Source: Solibacillus sp. FSL R5-0449 (lineage in GTDB: Bacteria > Bacillota > Bacilli > Bacillales_A > Planococcaceae). Taken from it: a stretch of DNA of 64,000 nucleotides. Shown here in pieces: positions 19,568 through 28,356 of the stretch. The DNA is taken from positions 2,208,001 to 2,272,000 of the forward strand of contig NZ_CP150239.1 in the NCBI RefSeq assembly GCF_037975215.1. The letters are read 5' to 3'. Both the position numbers and the translations under genes were made by a program. Every line of letters starts with the position of its first letter. Position 1 is the stretch's first letter. The notes under the pieces are model-generated. The model was not told the origin of the DNA and ran no database searches. It was given only the letters and a program-made list of their open reading frames with translations.

Positions 19568-19573
19568 CTCTTC

Positions 19574-19602
19574 ATTATAAAAAATAGACATCGCGCTGTC
19601 AA
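19574..19602 (-). promoter_or_regulatory. sigma-A promoter of alaS
   Basis: TTGACA (19597-19602) and TATAAT (19574-19579) are both perfect and 17 bases apart. The promoter sits directly after the MFS gene stop and before the T-box leader. Confidence 0.9.
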
Positions 19603-19612
19603 TCGGCATTCC

Positions 19613-20761
19613 TTAATAATTGAAACGTTTTTTCGTCAGTAAAATTAAAAGGATTGCAGGTACTGTACATATAATCATTCCTAAGAACGCCAAACCTGGC
19701 TCGATTTCATAAAGTGCACCACCTAATAATGTTAGAACCGCTGCACTTAAACTCATCGCTAGTGCTGAATAGATCCCTTGTGCATTTGGAATCTGCTCCT
19801 GCGGTAAAGCTTTGGAAATATAGCGTATAAAGGCATAATGTGCCATCGCAAACGACAGTGCATGAAGTGCCTGAGAGAAGATAAACATCGGCATATTCGG
19901 AAATGCATATACAAGTATCCATCGAACGGTCGAACCAATTGCCGCGATAAGCAATAAAGAAGACGGCTTCCATTTTGTTAAAATTGTATCGGCCTTATAA
20001 AAATAAAGAACTTCAAAAATTACTGCAACATTTAAAATCATTCCGATATAAAACGGATTGACATTCAGATCCTGCAGATAAATATATCCGTAGTTATAGT
20101 ACGATGCATGCGCCCCCTGAAGCAGAATGACGACAAACAATACGATGATAAAGCTCTTTACTTCAAAGAGACCCTTCATGGAGAGCGTTTTTCGCTCCTC
20201 TTTAACCGTCACGATATTTAATACTCGAGGCGCAGGCATGAACTGAATAATGAGTAATGACGTTAAACCTAAAATCATCATCCATAAAATCATTCGCTCC
20301 CCGTACATTCCGCTGATCATACTGATGATTAATACTGCGACGACAAATCCGAACGACCCGAAAGAACGGGCTCTCCCGTAATGGATGGATCCATGTTGCA
20401 TTAGTGTGGAGGCACTGCTCTCAACAGCCGGTAACAATGCCGGGTAAAAAGCACTGAACAGCAATGTCATTAAAAATAAGCCGGCAAATGAATTAATCGG
20501 TATGTACAGCAGTGTCACAATTAATGAACTTGCCGTAAAAAAGATCAGCACATTTTTGTTGCTCATTACTTTTGACACAAACGGGAAGATAAACATCGTT
20601 GAGGCAGCCCGTGCAACTAGCCCAAAGCCCATTATAATGCTTGCTTCTGATACCGTAAGCCCTTTATCGTTGATAAGCCAACCTGTCCAATATGGAAGAA
20701 AAATCCCCCATGTAATAAAGAACATAAAGAAATTTTTCGCGAGCCAGCGCTGATTATTCAT
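19613..20761 (-). CDS. MFS transporter, HcaT/YwbF-like
   Basis: This 382-residue protein has about 12 membrane segments and resembles the MFS group of 3-phenylpropionate (HcaT) and nucleoside-proton symporters. The N-terminus RWLAKNFFMFFITWGIFLPYW and the charged GRARSFGSFGF loop after the fourth segment are typical of the HcaT-like group. The substrate is unknown. ATG 20761 was chosen over the upstream codon, which overlaps the AAAAGG ribosome site. It diverges from a Crp-type regulator that probably controls it. Confidence 0.8.
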   Translation of the reverse strand: MNNQRWLAKNFFMFFITWGIFLPYWTGWLINDKGLTVSEASIIMGFGLVARAASTMFIFPFVSKVMSNKNVLIFFTASSLIVTLLYIPINSFAGLFLMTLLFSAFYPALLPAVESSASTLMQHGSIHYGRARSFGSFGFVVAVLIISMISGMYGERMILWMMILGLTSLLIIQFMPAPRVLNIVTVKEERKTLSMKGLFEVKSFIIVLFVVILLQGAHASYYNYGYIYLQDLNVNPFYIGMILNVAVIFEVLYFYKADTILTKWKPSSLLLIAAIGSTVRWILVYAFPNMPMFIFSQALHALSFAMAHYAFIRYISKALPQEQIPNAQGIYSALAMSLSAAVLTLLGGALYEIEPGLAFLGMIICTVPAILLILLTKKRFNY

Positions 20762-20821
20762 TGTCTTCATCCTTTTTCGTTTTTATTAATTTGAATATTA
20801 ACACGAGAAATACTACAATAA

Positions 20822-20837
20822 TGTGAGAAATCTCATA
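20822..20837. promoter_or_regulatory. candidate Crp-type operator in the MFS/regulator intergenic region
   Basis: TGTGAGAAATCTCATA contains the perfect arms TGAGA/TCTCA around AA and resembles a Crp/Fnr half-site pair. It lies between the divergent transporter and regulator genes. A related GAGAAAT occurs about 20 bases upstream. Inference from symmetry and position. Confidence 0.4.
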
Positions 20838-20864
20838 TTTTATTGGAAGGAGTTGCTTTATACT

Positions 20865-21533
20865 TTGAGAAAGTTACCAATAGATGAAAGTCTCAAATAT
20901 ATCGAACAATACCCGATTTCCCAGTATTTTTCGTTTGATATTGTTCCATTTATCCACGTGTATGAATTCGATAAAGGCGAATTTATTTTTCATGAGCATT
21001 CATTCCCCGATTATTTGTATTACATGGTTGAGGGAAAAGCTAAATTGTATATTACCCATAAAAACGGTAAAATTTCGCTCATTGATTTTATTACAGCGCC
21101 TACATTTATGGGGGAAATGGAATTATTAAATGCTGAACGTTACTCAAAAGGCATTCAGACTTTATCCAAGTCAATTTGCTTTGCGATATCGATCCAGGAA
21201 GTGAAAGAAAAATTATTGGCAGATCCTGTTTTTCTGAAAATGCTCTGTATTTTTTTAAGTCATAAAGCAACGACAGCAACAGCAAAATATACGCAAAATC
21301 AGGCCTATCCATTGGAGAACCGGTTAGCCTCATTCATTTTACTATCGTCGGATCAGCAATTCTATAAAGAAAAGCATACAGAAGTATGTGAATATTTAGG
21401 GGTATCCTATCGCCACTTGCTATTTGTCCTTGCACAATTCAGCGAAGCCGGCTATATTACGAAGCAAAACCGCGGATATGTACTGACAAATCGTTCTGAA
21501 CTGGAGAAGCTTGCAGCAGAAATTACGTACTAA
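20865..21533 (+). CDS. Crp/Fnr family transcriptional regulator, YeiL-like
   Basis: This 222-residue regulator has a cyclic-nucleotide-binding-like beta-barrel (FDKGEFIFHEHSFPDYLYYMVEGKAKLYI) and a C-terminal helix-turn-helix (EVCEYLGVSYRHLLFVLAQFSEAGYI). The barrel lacks the cAMP-binding arginine motif of E. coli Crp, so the ligand is unknown. I chose TTG 20865, where GGAAGGAG lies about 11 bases upstream; an ATG at 20823 has no ribosome site and would overlap the candidate operator. In E. coli, yeiL also sits beside a nucleoside transporter gene; here nupC follows. Confidence 0.82.
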   Translation: MRKLPIDESLKYIEQYPISQYFSFDIVPFIHVYEFDKGEFIFHEHSFPDYLYYMVEGKAKLYITHKNGKISLIDFITAPTFMGEMELLNAERYSKGIQTLSKSICFAISIQEVKEKLLADPVFLKMLCIFLSHKATTATAKYTQNQAYPLENRLASFILLSSDQQFYKEKHTEVCEYLGVSYRHLLFVLAQFSEAGYITKQNRGYVLTNRSELEKLAAEITY

Positions 21534-21567
21534 AAAAAGACTGCGCTAAATTTTTAGCACAGTCTTT
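21533..21567. terminator. bidirectional terminator between the Crp-type gene and nupC
   Basis: AGACTG-C-GCTAAA pairs with TTTAGC-A-CAGTCT. Seven T follow on the minus strand, so it mainly ends nupC. Confidence 0.85.
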
Positions 21568-21575
21568 GAAAGATA

Positions 21576-22787
21576 TTATATAAACATACCAGCAATTGCA
21601 GCTGATAATAAAGATGCCAATGTTCCTGCAGCTACTGCTTTAATCGCAAGTTTTGCAATGATTGGACGTTTATCCGGTGCCATACCACCTAAACCACCGA
21701 TTAAAATACCCATTGAACTTAAGTTTGCAAAACCACAAAGTGCAAACGAAATGATAATGGCTGTTTTGTCAGAAAGTTCGCCGATAACCGGACCAAAGTT
21801 AGAATATGCAACAAATTCATTTAAAATTAATTTTTGACCGATAAATGAACCTGCACGTACTGCTTCATCCCAAGGAACACCAATTAAAAATGCTAATGGC
21901 GCAAAGACATAGCCCAATAAACCTTCAAGCGTTACATTATCAAAACCGAATAATCCTGTAATGCCACCTAAAATACCATTTAATAACGCAATTAATGCGA
22001 TGAAACTTAATAGCATTGCACCAACGTTTACAGCTAATTTCAAACCGTCAGATGCACCTGATGCAGCTGCATCAATAACGTTTGTCGCTTCAGAATTACG
22101 TTCTAATTTAAAGTCATCTTCATTTACTTCTTCTGTTTCAGGAATCATTAATTTCGCCATAACCAATCCTGCTGGAGCAGCCATGAAACTAGCCGCCAGT
22201 AGGTATTCAAGAGGAACACCTAATACTGAATAACCGATTAAGACCGAACCTGAAACCGATGCAAGTCCACCTGTCATAACAGCGAACATTTGCGATTTCG
22301 TCATTTTATTTAAAAATGGACGAATTACAAGCGGTGCTTCTGTTTGTCCAACGAAAATATTGGCAGCAGCATTTACCGATTCCGCTTTTGTTGTACCTAA
22401 TACTTTTGATAAGAAACCACCAATAATCTTAATGATAAATTGCATAATACCTAAGTAGTAAAGCACAGAGATTAAAGATGAGAAGAAAATAATAATAGTT
22501 AATACACTCATCGCGAATACAAAACCAACATTATCCGGATTTGCTAAACCGCCGAATACGAAGTTAATCCCCTCATTGGCATAACCAATCAGCTTCTGAA
22601 CACCTTCTGAAAGTTGCATAAGCTTCTCGCGGCCGAAAGACCACTTCAATACGATAAATGCAAAAATCAGTTGGACAACTAATCCTGAAATAATAATTCT
22701 CCATTGAATTGCTTTACGGTTATTAGATAACCCGATGGCAATCAGTACGATTCCCAGAATACCTATGATTCCCCATACGAAATCCAT
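21576..22787 (-). CDS. nupC: concentrative nucleoside transporter, NupC family
   Basis: This 403-residue CNT protein imports nucleosides with a cation. It has the family motifs GGFLSKVLGTTKAESVNAAANIF, where GTTKAESV contributes to the binding site, GQTEAPLVIRPFL and the C-terminal ALCGFANLSSMGI. Membrane segments fill most of the sequence. ATG 22787 follows GAAGGTG. It is likely monocistronic between two terminators. A near-palindromic box lies 25-40 bases upstream. Confidence 0.93.
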   Translation of the reverse strand: MDFVWGIIGILGIVLIAIGLSNNRKAIQWRIIISGLVVQLIFAFIVLKWSFGREKLMQLSEGVQKLIGYANEGINFVFGGLANPDNVGFVFAMSVLTIIIFFSSLISVLYYLGIMQFIIKIIGGFLSKVLGTTKAESVNAAANIFVGQTEAPLVIRPFLNKMTKSQMFAVMTGGLASVSGSVLIGYSVLGVPLEYLLAASFMAAPAGLVMAKLMIPETEEVNEDDFKLERNSEATNVIDAAASGASDGLKLAVNVGAMLLSFIALIALLNGILGGITGLFGFDNVTLEGLLGYVFAPLAFLIGVPWDEAVRAGSFIGQKLILNEFVAYSNFGPVIGELSDKTAIIISFALCGFANLSSMGILIGGLGGMAPDKRPIIAKLAIKAVAAGTLASLLSAAIAGMFI

Positions 22788-22812
22788 GTATGTGCACCTT
22801 CTTTTTTAGTTT

Positions 22813-22826
22813 TGAAAACCTTTTCA
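22813..22826 (-). promoter_or_regulatory. cre-like palindrome upstream of nupC
   Basis: TGAAAA and TTTTCA are perfect 6-base arms around CC; a standard cre has CG in the centre. It lies 26 bases before the nupC start. Nothing else was recognised in the AT-rich gap 22827-23072. Confidence 0.3.
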
Positions 22827-23072
22827 TTTTGTAATATTTGACATCAAACTTCGGACGTCATATAAGTTTTTTTCATACTAACATATCTGGACAATTAATA
22901 TTAATTAATAGTTTCTTTTAAAATTTCTGATTTTTTCCGCAAAAAATTATTATTTTCCATTATAATCCTACTTGTTTCAACTTTTTATTATATTTAAAAC
23001 ATTTTCCCTCTCCCTTTGAACGTAAACACATCATTTAATAAATTTGTCCAAAATAGTACATTTCTATGTACA

Positions 23073-23119
23073 TAAAAAACTAGCCATTCCCATTCAAACA
23101 TGAACGAAAATGGCTAGTT
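23073..23119 (-). terminator. terminator after recD2
   Basis: AACTAGCCATT pairs perfectly with AATGGCTAGTT across a 20-base loop, with TTTTTTATG following on the minus strand. The stem abuts the recD2 stop codon. Confidence 0.88.
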
Positions 23120-25621
23120 CTATTCTTCATTGAAGTCGTATGGCGAAATATTTGCCATACCAATTAATGGATGAATATATGGTGCTGTTTCAGCTGTTAA
23201 GTGATTTGGCAGTGATTCACCGATCTTATGCGAATCCGAGACATTCAACAGACCAAGCTGTTCTGTGGAAGGATTTTGTTTCTCTTCCTTAACAGCCACT
23301 TGTTTTTCTTCTGTTTCCGGTAATTCTTTCATCTTTTCTGCAGTGATAAATTCCGGATTTAATCGTGCCTTTAAGGTTGTCAATCGAGTTAGATCATCTG
23401 TTTTCGCTAATCCGTTCGCTAATACATCCGGCTCTCCACATAAAATCAAAAAGTTTTTAGCACGTGTAATCCCTGTATACAGTAAATTTCTGCGAAGCAT
23501 TTTTGAATAGCCACGAACAATCGGCATAATGACCGTTTGAAATTCCGAACCTTGTGATTTATGAATTGAACAGCAATAGGCCAAAGTTATCTGGTTTAAG
23601 TCTGCACGCTGGTATGTTACTTCAATCCCATCGTAGCTGACAATAAGCAGATCCTGCTTTTCCACTGTTTCCTTTGCACGGATGATGGAAATCACTTCGC
23701 CCATATCTCCGTTGAATACATTATTATCCGGCTGATTTACCAGCTGCAGCACTTTGTCCCCGATTCGGTAAATCGTATCACCGAAAACAAGTTCTTTTCT
23801 CGACCCGTCATTCGGATTTACAAGCTGCTGAATTTCTTTATTTAAATTGTCGATGCCTGCAGGACCTTTGTACATCGGCGCCAATACTTGAATATCCCGT
23901 ATCGCCTGTCCTTTTGCAAGTGCCCCTTTTACGATTTGTGTGACAACGCTTGTCACTTGTCCGGCTCCTGCCTGGATAAACGAACGGTCCGTTGTTTTGG
24001 CAGTCAGCGTATCCGGAACTTTGCCTTTTTTAATTTGGTGGGCCATTTCGATAATTGTAGATCCTTCAGCCTGACGATAAATATCCGTCAATTCAACGGT
24101 TGGAATTTGCTTCGATGCAAGCAAATCCTTTAATACTTGCCCCGGTCCGACAGGCGGTAACTGATCCTGGTCACCTACAAAAACGACTTGTACATCTTCA
24201 TGCAGCGCTTTTAAAAGCTGATGTGCGAGCCATGTATCCACCATTGACATCTCATCGATAATGATGAGCCGCCCTACAACTTCACGCTCCGTTTCTTCAT
24301 CCTTTTCCTGCCCATTAAATCCTAATAAGCGGTGTATGGTCATTGCAGGCAATCCCGTAGATTCCGCAAGCCTTTTCGCTGCACGTCCTGTAGGTGCAGC
24401 TAGTACAATCGGAAACGGTTCTTCTTTTTCCGCGTACGTTTTCGGGTTCAGTGATAATCCGTGAAGCTCAGCATATACTTCGACCAAACCCCGGACAACC
24501 GTTGTTTTCCCAGTTCCCGGTCCGCCTGTTAAAATCATTACCGCGGAATTAATCGCCGTTTCAATCGCCTGTGCCTGTGTCGGCGCATAGGTCACATCAT
24601 ACTGCTCTTCAATATCGCCAATCGCTTTTCGGATTTCATCTTTCGAAAAACTTTCAGCCATTTTATTTTTTTCTTTCAGTTCATTAATCTTACTGGCAAT
24701 GCCCACTTCACTAAAATAAAGTGAAGGCAAGTACATGCGTGTTTCTTCACCGCATATTTTCGAATCCTCTCGCATTTCGATTGCCGCTTTCGAAATCGCT
24801 TCATACGGAATTTCAATGCGCTGACTTTGTTCAAGTATATCTTTCACCATCGGAAGCACCATTTCCGCATCCAAATAAACATGGCCTTCAGATAATGCTG
24901 CATTTGTCAGCACATGAAAAATGGCTGCTTTAATTCGGTCCGGGTGATTTCCCGTGATCCCCAGCTTCGAACCGAGTTCATCCGCACGTATAAATCCGAC
25001 CCCTTCGACTTCCTCAATTAAACGATAAGGATTTTCTGTCAGCAGCGGAATGGTTTCTTCCCGGTAAGCCTGATAAATTTTCATCCCGAGCTGTGGTCCA
25101 AAGCCCCAGTCATTCAGGCGTACCATCACCCGTTCCAAACCAAGATTTTCTTCGATTGTTTGGCGAATATGTAATTTCTTTTCAGCAGATAGTCGGGGAA
25201 CTGCATCAAGTGCTGACGGATCCTCCAATATTTTCGTGAGGGCATCCATTCCGAGCTTTTCTACGATTGTCTCTGCTGTTTTTCTCCCGACCCCTGTAAA
25301 TAGGTCACTTGATAAATAATGGACAATTCCCTGCTCTGTTGTCGGCACTTCTTTTTCAAATGTATCAATTTGAAACTGCATCCCGTATTTCGGATGACTT
25401 TTTAGCTGCCCTGTAAAACGGTATAGTTCATCAGTTACTAATTGAGGAAAATAACCAACGATGATAATTTCTTTTTCGTCATGCTGTATATTGGTTTCTT
25501 GAATTTTGACACGAACAATGGAGTACATATTCGTTGCATTATGAAAAATTGTTACAATTGGTCGACCTAAAATAAAGAGCTTATTTATGTCAAACAAGTT
25601 TAGATTTTCCGCCATTTCCAT
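23120..25621 (-). CDS. recD2: ATP-dependent DNA helicase RecD2
   Basis: RecD2 is a 5'-3' SF1B helicase of Firmicutes without RecBC partners. In order it has an N-terminal OB/helix-hairpin-helix region (SSDLFTGVGRKTAETIVEKLG), Walker A GGPGTGKTT, Walker B IIIDEMSMVD, motif III GDQDQLPPVGPG, SIHKSQGSEF and motif VI YTGITRAK. The start is taken as ATG 25621 (833 residues) with AGAAAG upstream; a second ATG six bases later is also possible. The yrrB and mnmA genes that usually flank recD2 are absent here. Confidence 0.92.
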   Translation of the reverse strand: MEMAENLNLFDINKLFILGRPIVTIFHNATNMYSIVRVKIQETNIQHDEKEIIIVGYFPQLVTDELYRFTGQLKSHPKYGMQFQIDTFEKEVPTTEQGIVHYLSSDLFTGVGRKTAETIVEKLGMDALTKILEDPSALDAVPRLSAEKKLHIRQTIEENLGLERVMVRLNDWGFGPQLGMKIYQAYREETIPLLTENPYRLIEEVEGVGFIRADELGSKLGITGNHPDRIKAAIFHVLTNAALSEGHVYLDAEMVLPMVKDILEQSQRIEIPYEAISKAAIEMREDSKICGEETRMYLPSLYFSEVGIASKINELKEKNKMAESFSKDEIRKAIGDIEEQYDVTYAPTQAQAIETAINSAVMILTGGPGTGKTTVVRGLVEVYAELHGLSLNPKTYAEKEEPFPIVLAAPTGRAAKRLAESTGLPAMTIHRLLGFNGQEKDEETEREVVGRLIIIDEMSMVDTWLAHQLLKALHEDVQVVFVGDQDQLPPVGPGQVLKDLLASKQIPTVELTDIYRQAEGSTIIEMAHQIKKGKVPDTLTAKTTDRSFIQAGAGQVTSVVTQIVKGALAKGQAIRDIQVLAPMYKGPAGIDNLNKEIQQLVNPNDGSRKELVFGDTIYRIGDKVLQLVNQPDNNVFNGDMGEVISIIRAKETVEKQDLLIVSYDGIEVTYQRADLNQITLAYCCSIHKSQGSEFQTVIMPIVRGYSKMLRRNLLYTGITRAKNFLILCGEPDVLANGLAKTDDLTRLTTLKARLNPEFITAEKMKELPETEEKQVAVKEEKQNPSTEQLGLLNVSDSHKIGESLPNHLTAETAPYIHPLIGMANISPYDFNEE

Positions 25622-25775
25622 GCCACGCTTTCTAATTAATAGTATGCCTATTTTATCATACCCGAAATAACCTGTCCTACAATATAACAATAGATTACAC
25701 GTCTGATTTTTCTATTAATTTAGCACGCTGAAATGTTATGATACGTATAGAATGTAAGAGAAAGTAGTGAAGAAC

Positions 25776-26537
25776 ATGAATTTTAGACCTTGTATTGATT
25801 TACACGATGGGAAAGTGAAGCAAATTGTCGGGAGTACTCTCGGCTATGACAATAAAGAAGTGGTTGAAAATTTTACATCTGACCAGGATACCTCGTATTA
25901 CGCTTCATTATTTCTGCAAAATAAACTGACTGGCGGACATGTGATTATGCTTGGTCCCGGTAATGAGGAAGCGGCGATTTCTGCATTGAAAGCTTACCCG
26001 AACGGTCTGCAAATAGGCGGCGGAATCACTGCCGACAATGCACAGAAATATATCGATGCAGGCGCTTCACATGTCATTGTGACTTCCTATATTTTTCATG
26101 ACGGGCAGCTTGATATGGACCGGCTGCAGCAACTAGTAAAAAACATCGGCAAAGAAAAACTTGTCCTTGATCTAAGCTGCCGAAAACGTGATGGGAAATG
26201 GTATGTCGTAACAGATAAATGGACAAAATTCAGCGACTTCGAAGTGAATGCGGAATCAATTAAGGAAATTGAAGCCTATTGTGACGAACTGCTCATACAT
26301 GCAGTCGATGTGGAAGGAAAGCGCAGTGGCATGCAGGAGGATTTAGTTCGTGATTTGGCGGAATGGACAACAATTCCTACAACGTATGCAGGCGGTGTAC
26401 GTTCAATTGAGGACCTGAAAAAATTCGAATCACTTTCAGACGGTAAATTACATGTCACTATTGGCAGTGCCCTTTCCATCTTCGGTGGTGACCTGGACTT
26501 CCAAACAGTGGTGAATTACTGCGAAGGTATTGAATAG
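25776..26537 (+). CDS. eukaryote-type HisA (ProFAR isomerase) homologue
   Basis: This 253-residue TIM-barrel protein resembles yeast HIS6 rather than bacterial HisA: FRPCIDLHDGKVKQIVG at the N-terminus, LGPGNEEAAISAL, LQIGGGI, LVLDLSCRKRDGKWYV, LIHAVDVEGK and TTYAGGVRSIEDL. HisA converts ProFAR to PRFAR in histidine synthesis; the catalytic Asp pair is probably in CIDLH and AVDVEG. It stands alone, with no other his gene in the window. ATG 25776 is used; GTG 25767 in the same frame is an alternative, and neither has a strong ribosome site. Confidence 0.85.
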   Translation: MNFRPCIDLHDGKVKQIVGSTLGYDNKEVVENFTSDQDTSYYASLFLQNKLTGGHVIMLGPGNEEAAISALKAYPNGLQIGGGITADNAQKYIDAGASHVIVTSYIFHDGQLDMDRLQQLVKNIGKEKLVLDLSCRKRDGKWYVVTDKWTKFSDFEVNAESIKEIEAYCDELLIHAVDVEGKRSGMQEDLVRDLAEWTTIPTTYAGGVRSIEDLKKFESLSDGKLHVTIGSALSIFGGDLDFQTVVNYCEGIE

Positions 26538-26603
26538 CTAGTCTTTTAGTTACTTGGACAGTTGGAATATAGAACCTCAATACTTACTGTAGCTAGCAAC
26601 ATC

Positions 26604-26640
26604 AAAAACCCATTTTTCATTCAGCGAAAAATGGGTTTTT
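26604..26640. terminator. bidirectional terminator between hisA-like gene and Mn catalase
   Basis: A perfect 15-bp stem, AAAAACCCATTTTTC with its complement, encloses a 7-base loop and ends in a T-run on either strand. Confidence 0.92.
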
Positions 26641-26655
26641 AATTTTATTATGCTC

Positions 26656-27549
26656 TTACATATTAAACATAAGACGTTTTGCAATCATCTGGAACTCTTC
26701 CGGACCGATTCCCGGTGCAAACTCTTCCGGCAATTCATCAAGATCCGGCATTTTTGCACCTTTTGGCATCCCCTCTTCTACGATGAGCGGTGCATTCGTT
26801 GTCGGATGAGGCCCTTTCCAGATTTTATTTATATCCTGATAATCCCCTACGTAATTCCACGTAAATAATACATTTCCATAACCACGCTCTTCATATTTTC
26901 TCGCGTGGTCAAATACATGGTTATCAAGGCTAGGTATCGGAAGCATCCGCGTTACATCAACGCCCGTTGCCATTTCAAGTGCTTTAGCATAGGCAACAAC
27001 ATGCGTTCCGCCGCGCACTAGTAAATAGCCGATCATTTCTCGGGCTGTCGGATGGTCCGTCATTTCATACACACGCATTTTATGTGTTCGCGCCCCACAT
27101 TCCAAGAAGAAATTATGCAGCAAATCGAGTACCAAATTCCCGCTGGAAAAAACATATTCCCCATTCCACGGTTTTCCCATCGAATCGACAGGTAAAGCGG
27201 TCTGTGCAGAAGCGATAAAACTCTGCGTATTGCGCATGTTTTTCGCATTCATCATCGGTCCCAGATTCGGGTTTCCGGAAAACGTCGTATCTTTGCCGAG
27301 TAAATTGATTGTCGTCGCTACGAGTTCCACATGTCCAAATTCTTCGGCAGTAATACTCGCAACTAAATCATAAAAAGGCTTTAGTTTCTTTTTTCCGCGG
27401 AAATTGAATGACTGATACATATAGTTATTCAAAGTCGACATTTCGCCAAACTTTCCGCCTAATAATTCCTGTACCGCACTTGCAGCATTTGCGTCTCCAT
27501 ATTCCACCTGTGGTAAATCAATAAGTAATCGATTGACGCGTTGAAACAA
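26656..27549 (-). CDS. manganese catalase family protein
   Basis: This 297-residue ferritin-like protein matches dimanganese catalases (B. subtilis YdbD/CotJC group), which break down hydrogen peroxide. Metal ligands are expected in VQELLGGKFGEMSTLNNY, ITAEEFGHVELV and LECGARTHKMRVYEM, RGGTHVVAY. The start is probably TTG 27549. The AGGGGGTG ribosome site is held in the 3' arm of a long hairpin, so translation may be controlled. The neighbouring YuzF-like gene points to a spore-associated setting, which is inference. Confidence 0.9.
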   Translation of the reverse strand: MFQRVNRLLIDLPQVEYGDANAASAVQELLGGKFGEMSTLNNYMYQSFNFRGKKKLKPFYDLVASITAEEFGHVELVATTINLLGKDTTFSGNPNLGPMMNAKNMRNTQSFIASAQTALPVDSMGKPWNGEYVFSSGNLVLDLLHNFFLECGARTHKMRVYEMTDHPTAREMIGYLLVRGGTHVVAYAKALEMATGVDVTRMLPIPSLDNHVFDHARKYEERGYGNVLFTWNYVGDYQDINKIWKGPHPTTNAPLIVEEGMPKGAKMPDLDELPEEFAPGIGPEEFQMIAKRLMFNM

Positions 27550-27553
27550 TAAA

Positions 27554-27598
27554 GCACCCCCTAATTGTCATAGTAAGCTTATGACGATTAGAGGGTGC
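27554..27598 (-). promoter_or_regulatory. long hairpin masking the Mn catalase ribosome binding site
   Basis: Arms of 19 bases (27554-27572 and 27580-27598) pair with one mismatch and one wobble around a 7-base loop. On the minus strand the 3' arm contains AGGGGGTG, the Shine-Dalgarno of the catalase gene. It could equally act as a weak terminator of the upstream gene, since TTTATTGTTT follows. Confidence 0.6.
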
Positions 27599-27614
27599 GT
27601 AGACCACATTCATT

Positions 27615-27830
27615 TCATTTTTTTAAAAATGGCATAATCCAAACAATTTTGTCGATACGGATATAGAACGGTGTCTGGCATACATCAAGCACAATATAGT
27701 CCGGACAGATCGCGGCCAATATTCCTTGCTGAACACGATTCCCCTCTTGCTGGACAGCAACCATCTGTCCTAAATAGTTTTGGATCGCTTCAAGCCAATA
27801 CGCGTTTGGATATGTGTTCATTTGAACCAA
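27615..27830 (-). CDS. YuzF family (DUF2642) small protein
   Basis: This 71-residue protein has the short Sm-like beta fold pattern of DUF2642: LGQMVAVQQEGNRVQQGILAAICPDYIVLD and the ending FYIRIDKIVWIMPF. Related proteins are found in spores and coats of Bacillus. The start is TTG 27830, with AAGGAG seven bases upstream; ATG 27821 would be 16 bases away. It lies just upstream of the Mn catalase and could share its transcript. Confidence 0.75.
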   Translation of the reverse strand: MVQMNTYPNAYWLEAIQNYLGQMVAVQQEGNRVQQGILAAICPDYIVLDVCQTPFYIRIDKIVWIMPFLKK

Positions 27831-27891
27831 AAAATCACTCCTTTGTATGCATACTGTACAATATGCGAAAAAGGAGTGATGCGTTCATCGA

Positions 27892-28338
27892 TTATTTGCC
27901 TTTAGACTCTATTGTGATTGTTACAGGACCATCATTAATCAGCGCAACATCCATCATTGCCCCGAATACACCTGTTTCAACATGCAGCCCATTTACCTTC
28001 AGTTGTTCATTGAAAGCTTCCCATAACGGTTTTGCCTGTTCCGGTCTTGCTGCTTCCACAAAACTAGGCCGCTTCCCTTTACGTGTATCCGCATAAAGCG
28101 TAAATTGTGAAATTGATAAAATATCCCCGCCTGCATCAATAATGGAACGATTCATCTTGCCGTCCTCATCTTCCCAAATACGCAAGTCGGTAATTTTTTT
28201 CGCTACATATTTAATATCTTCTTCTGTATCACTATGTGTAATGCCGACAAGCAGCACATAGCCTTTTTGAATCGCACCTGTTACTTGTCCATCGACTGTA
28301 ACAGAAGCCTGTTTTGAACGTTGTAATATTACGCGCAT
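27892..28338 (-). CDS. dtd: D-aminoacyl-tRNA deacylase
   Basis: Dtd removes D-amino acids and glycine mischarged onto tRNA. The 148-residue protein has the two cross-subunit motifs SQFTLYAD (about residue 78) and NDGPVTI (about 137, the Gly-cisPro motif). ATG 28338 lies 18 bases after relA, as in B. subtilis. Unlike there, hisS and aspS do not follow. Confidence 0.96.
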   Translation of the reverse strand: MRVILQRSKQASVTVDGQVTGAIQKGYVLLVGITHSDTEEDIKYVAKKITDLRIWEDEDGKMNRSIIDAGGDILSISQFTLYADTRKGKRPSFVEAARPEQAKPLWEAFNEQLKVNGLHVETGVFGAMMDVALINDGPVTITIESKGK

Positions 28339-28356
28339 CTTTTCCCCTACTATCTA

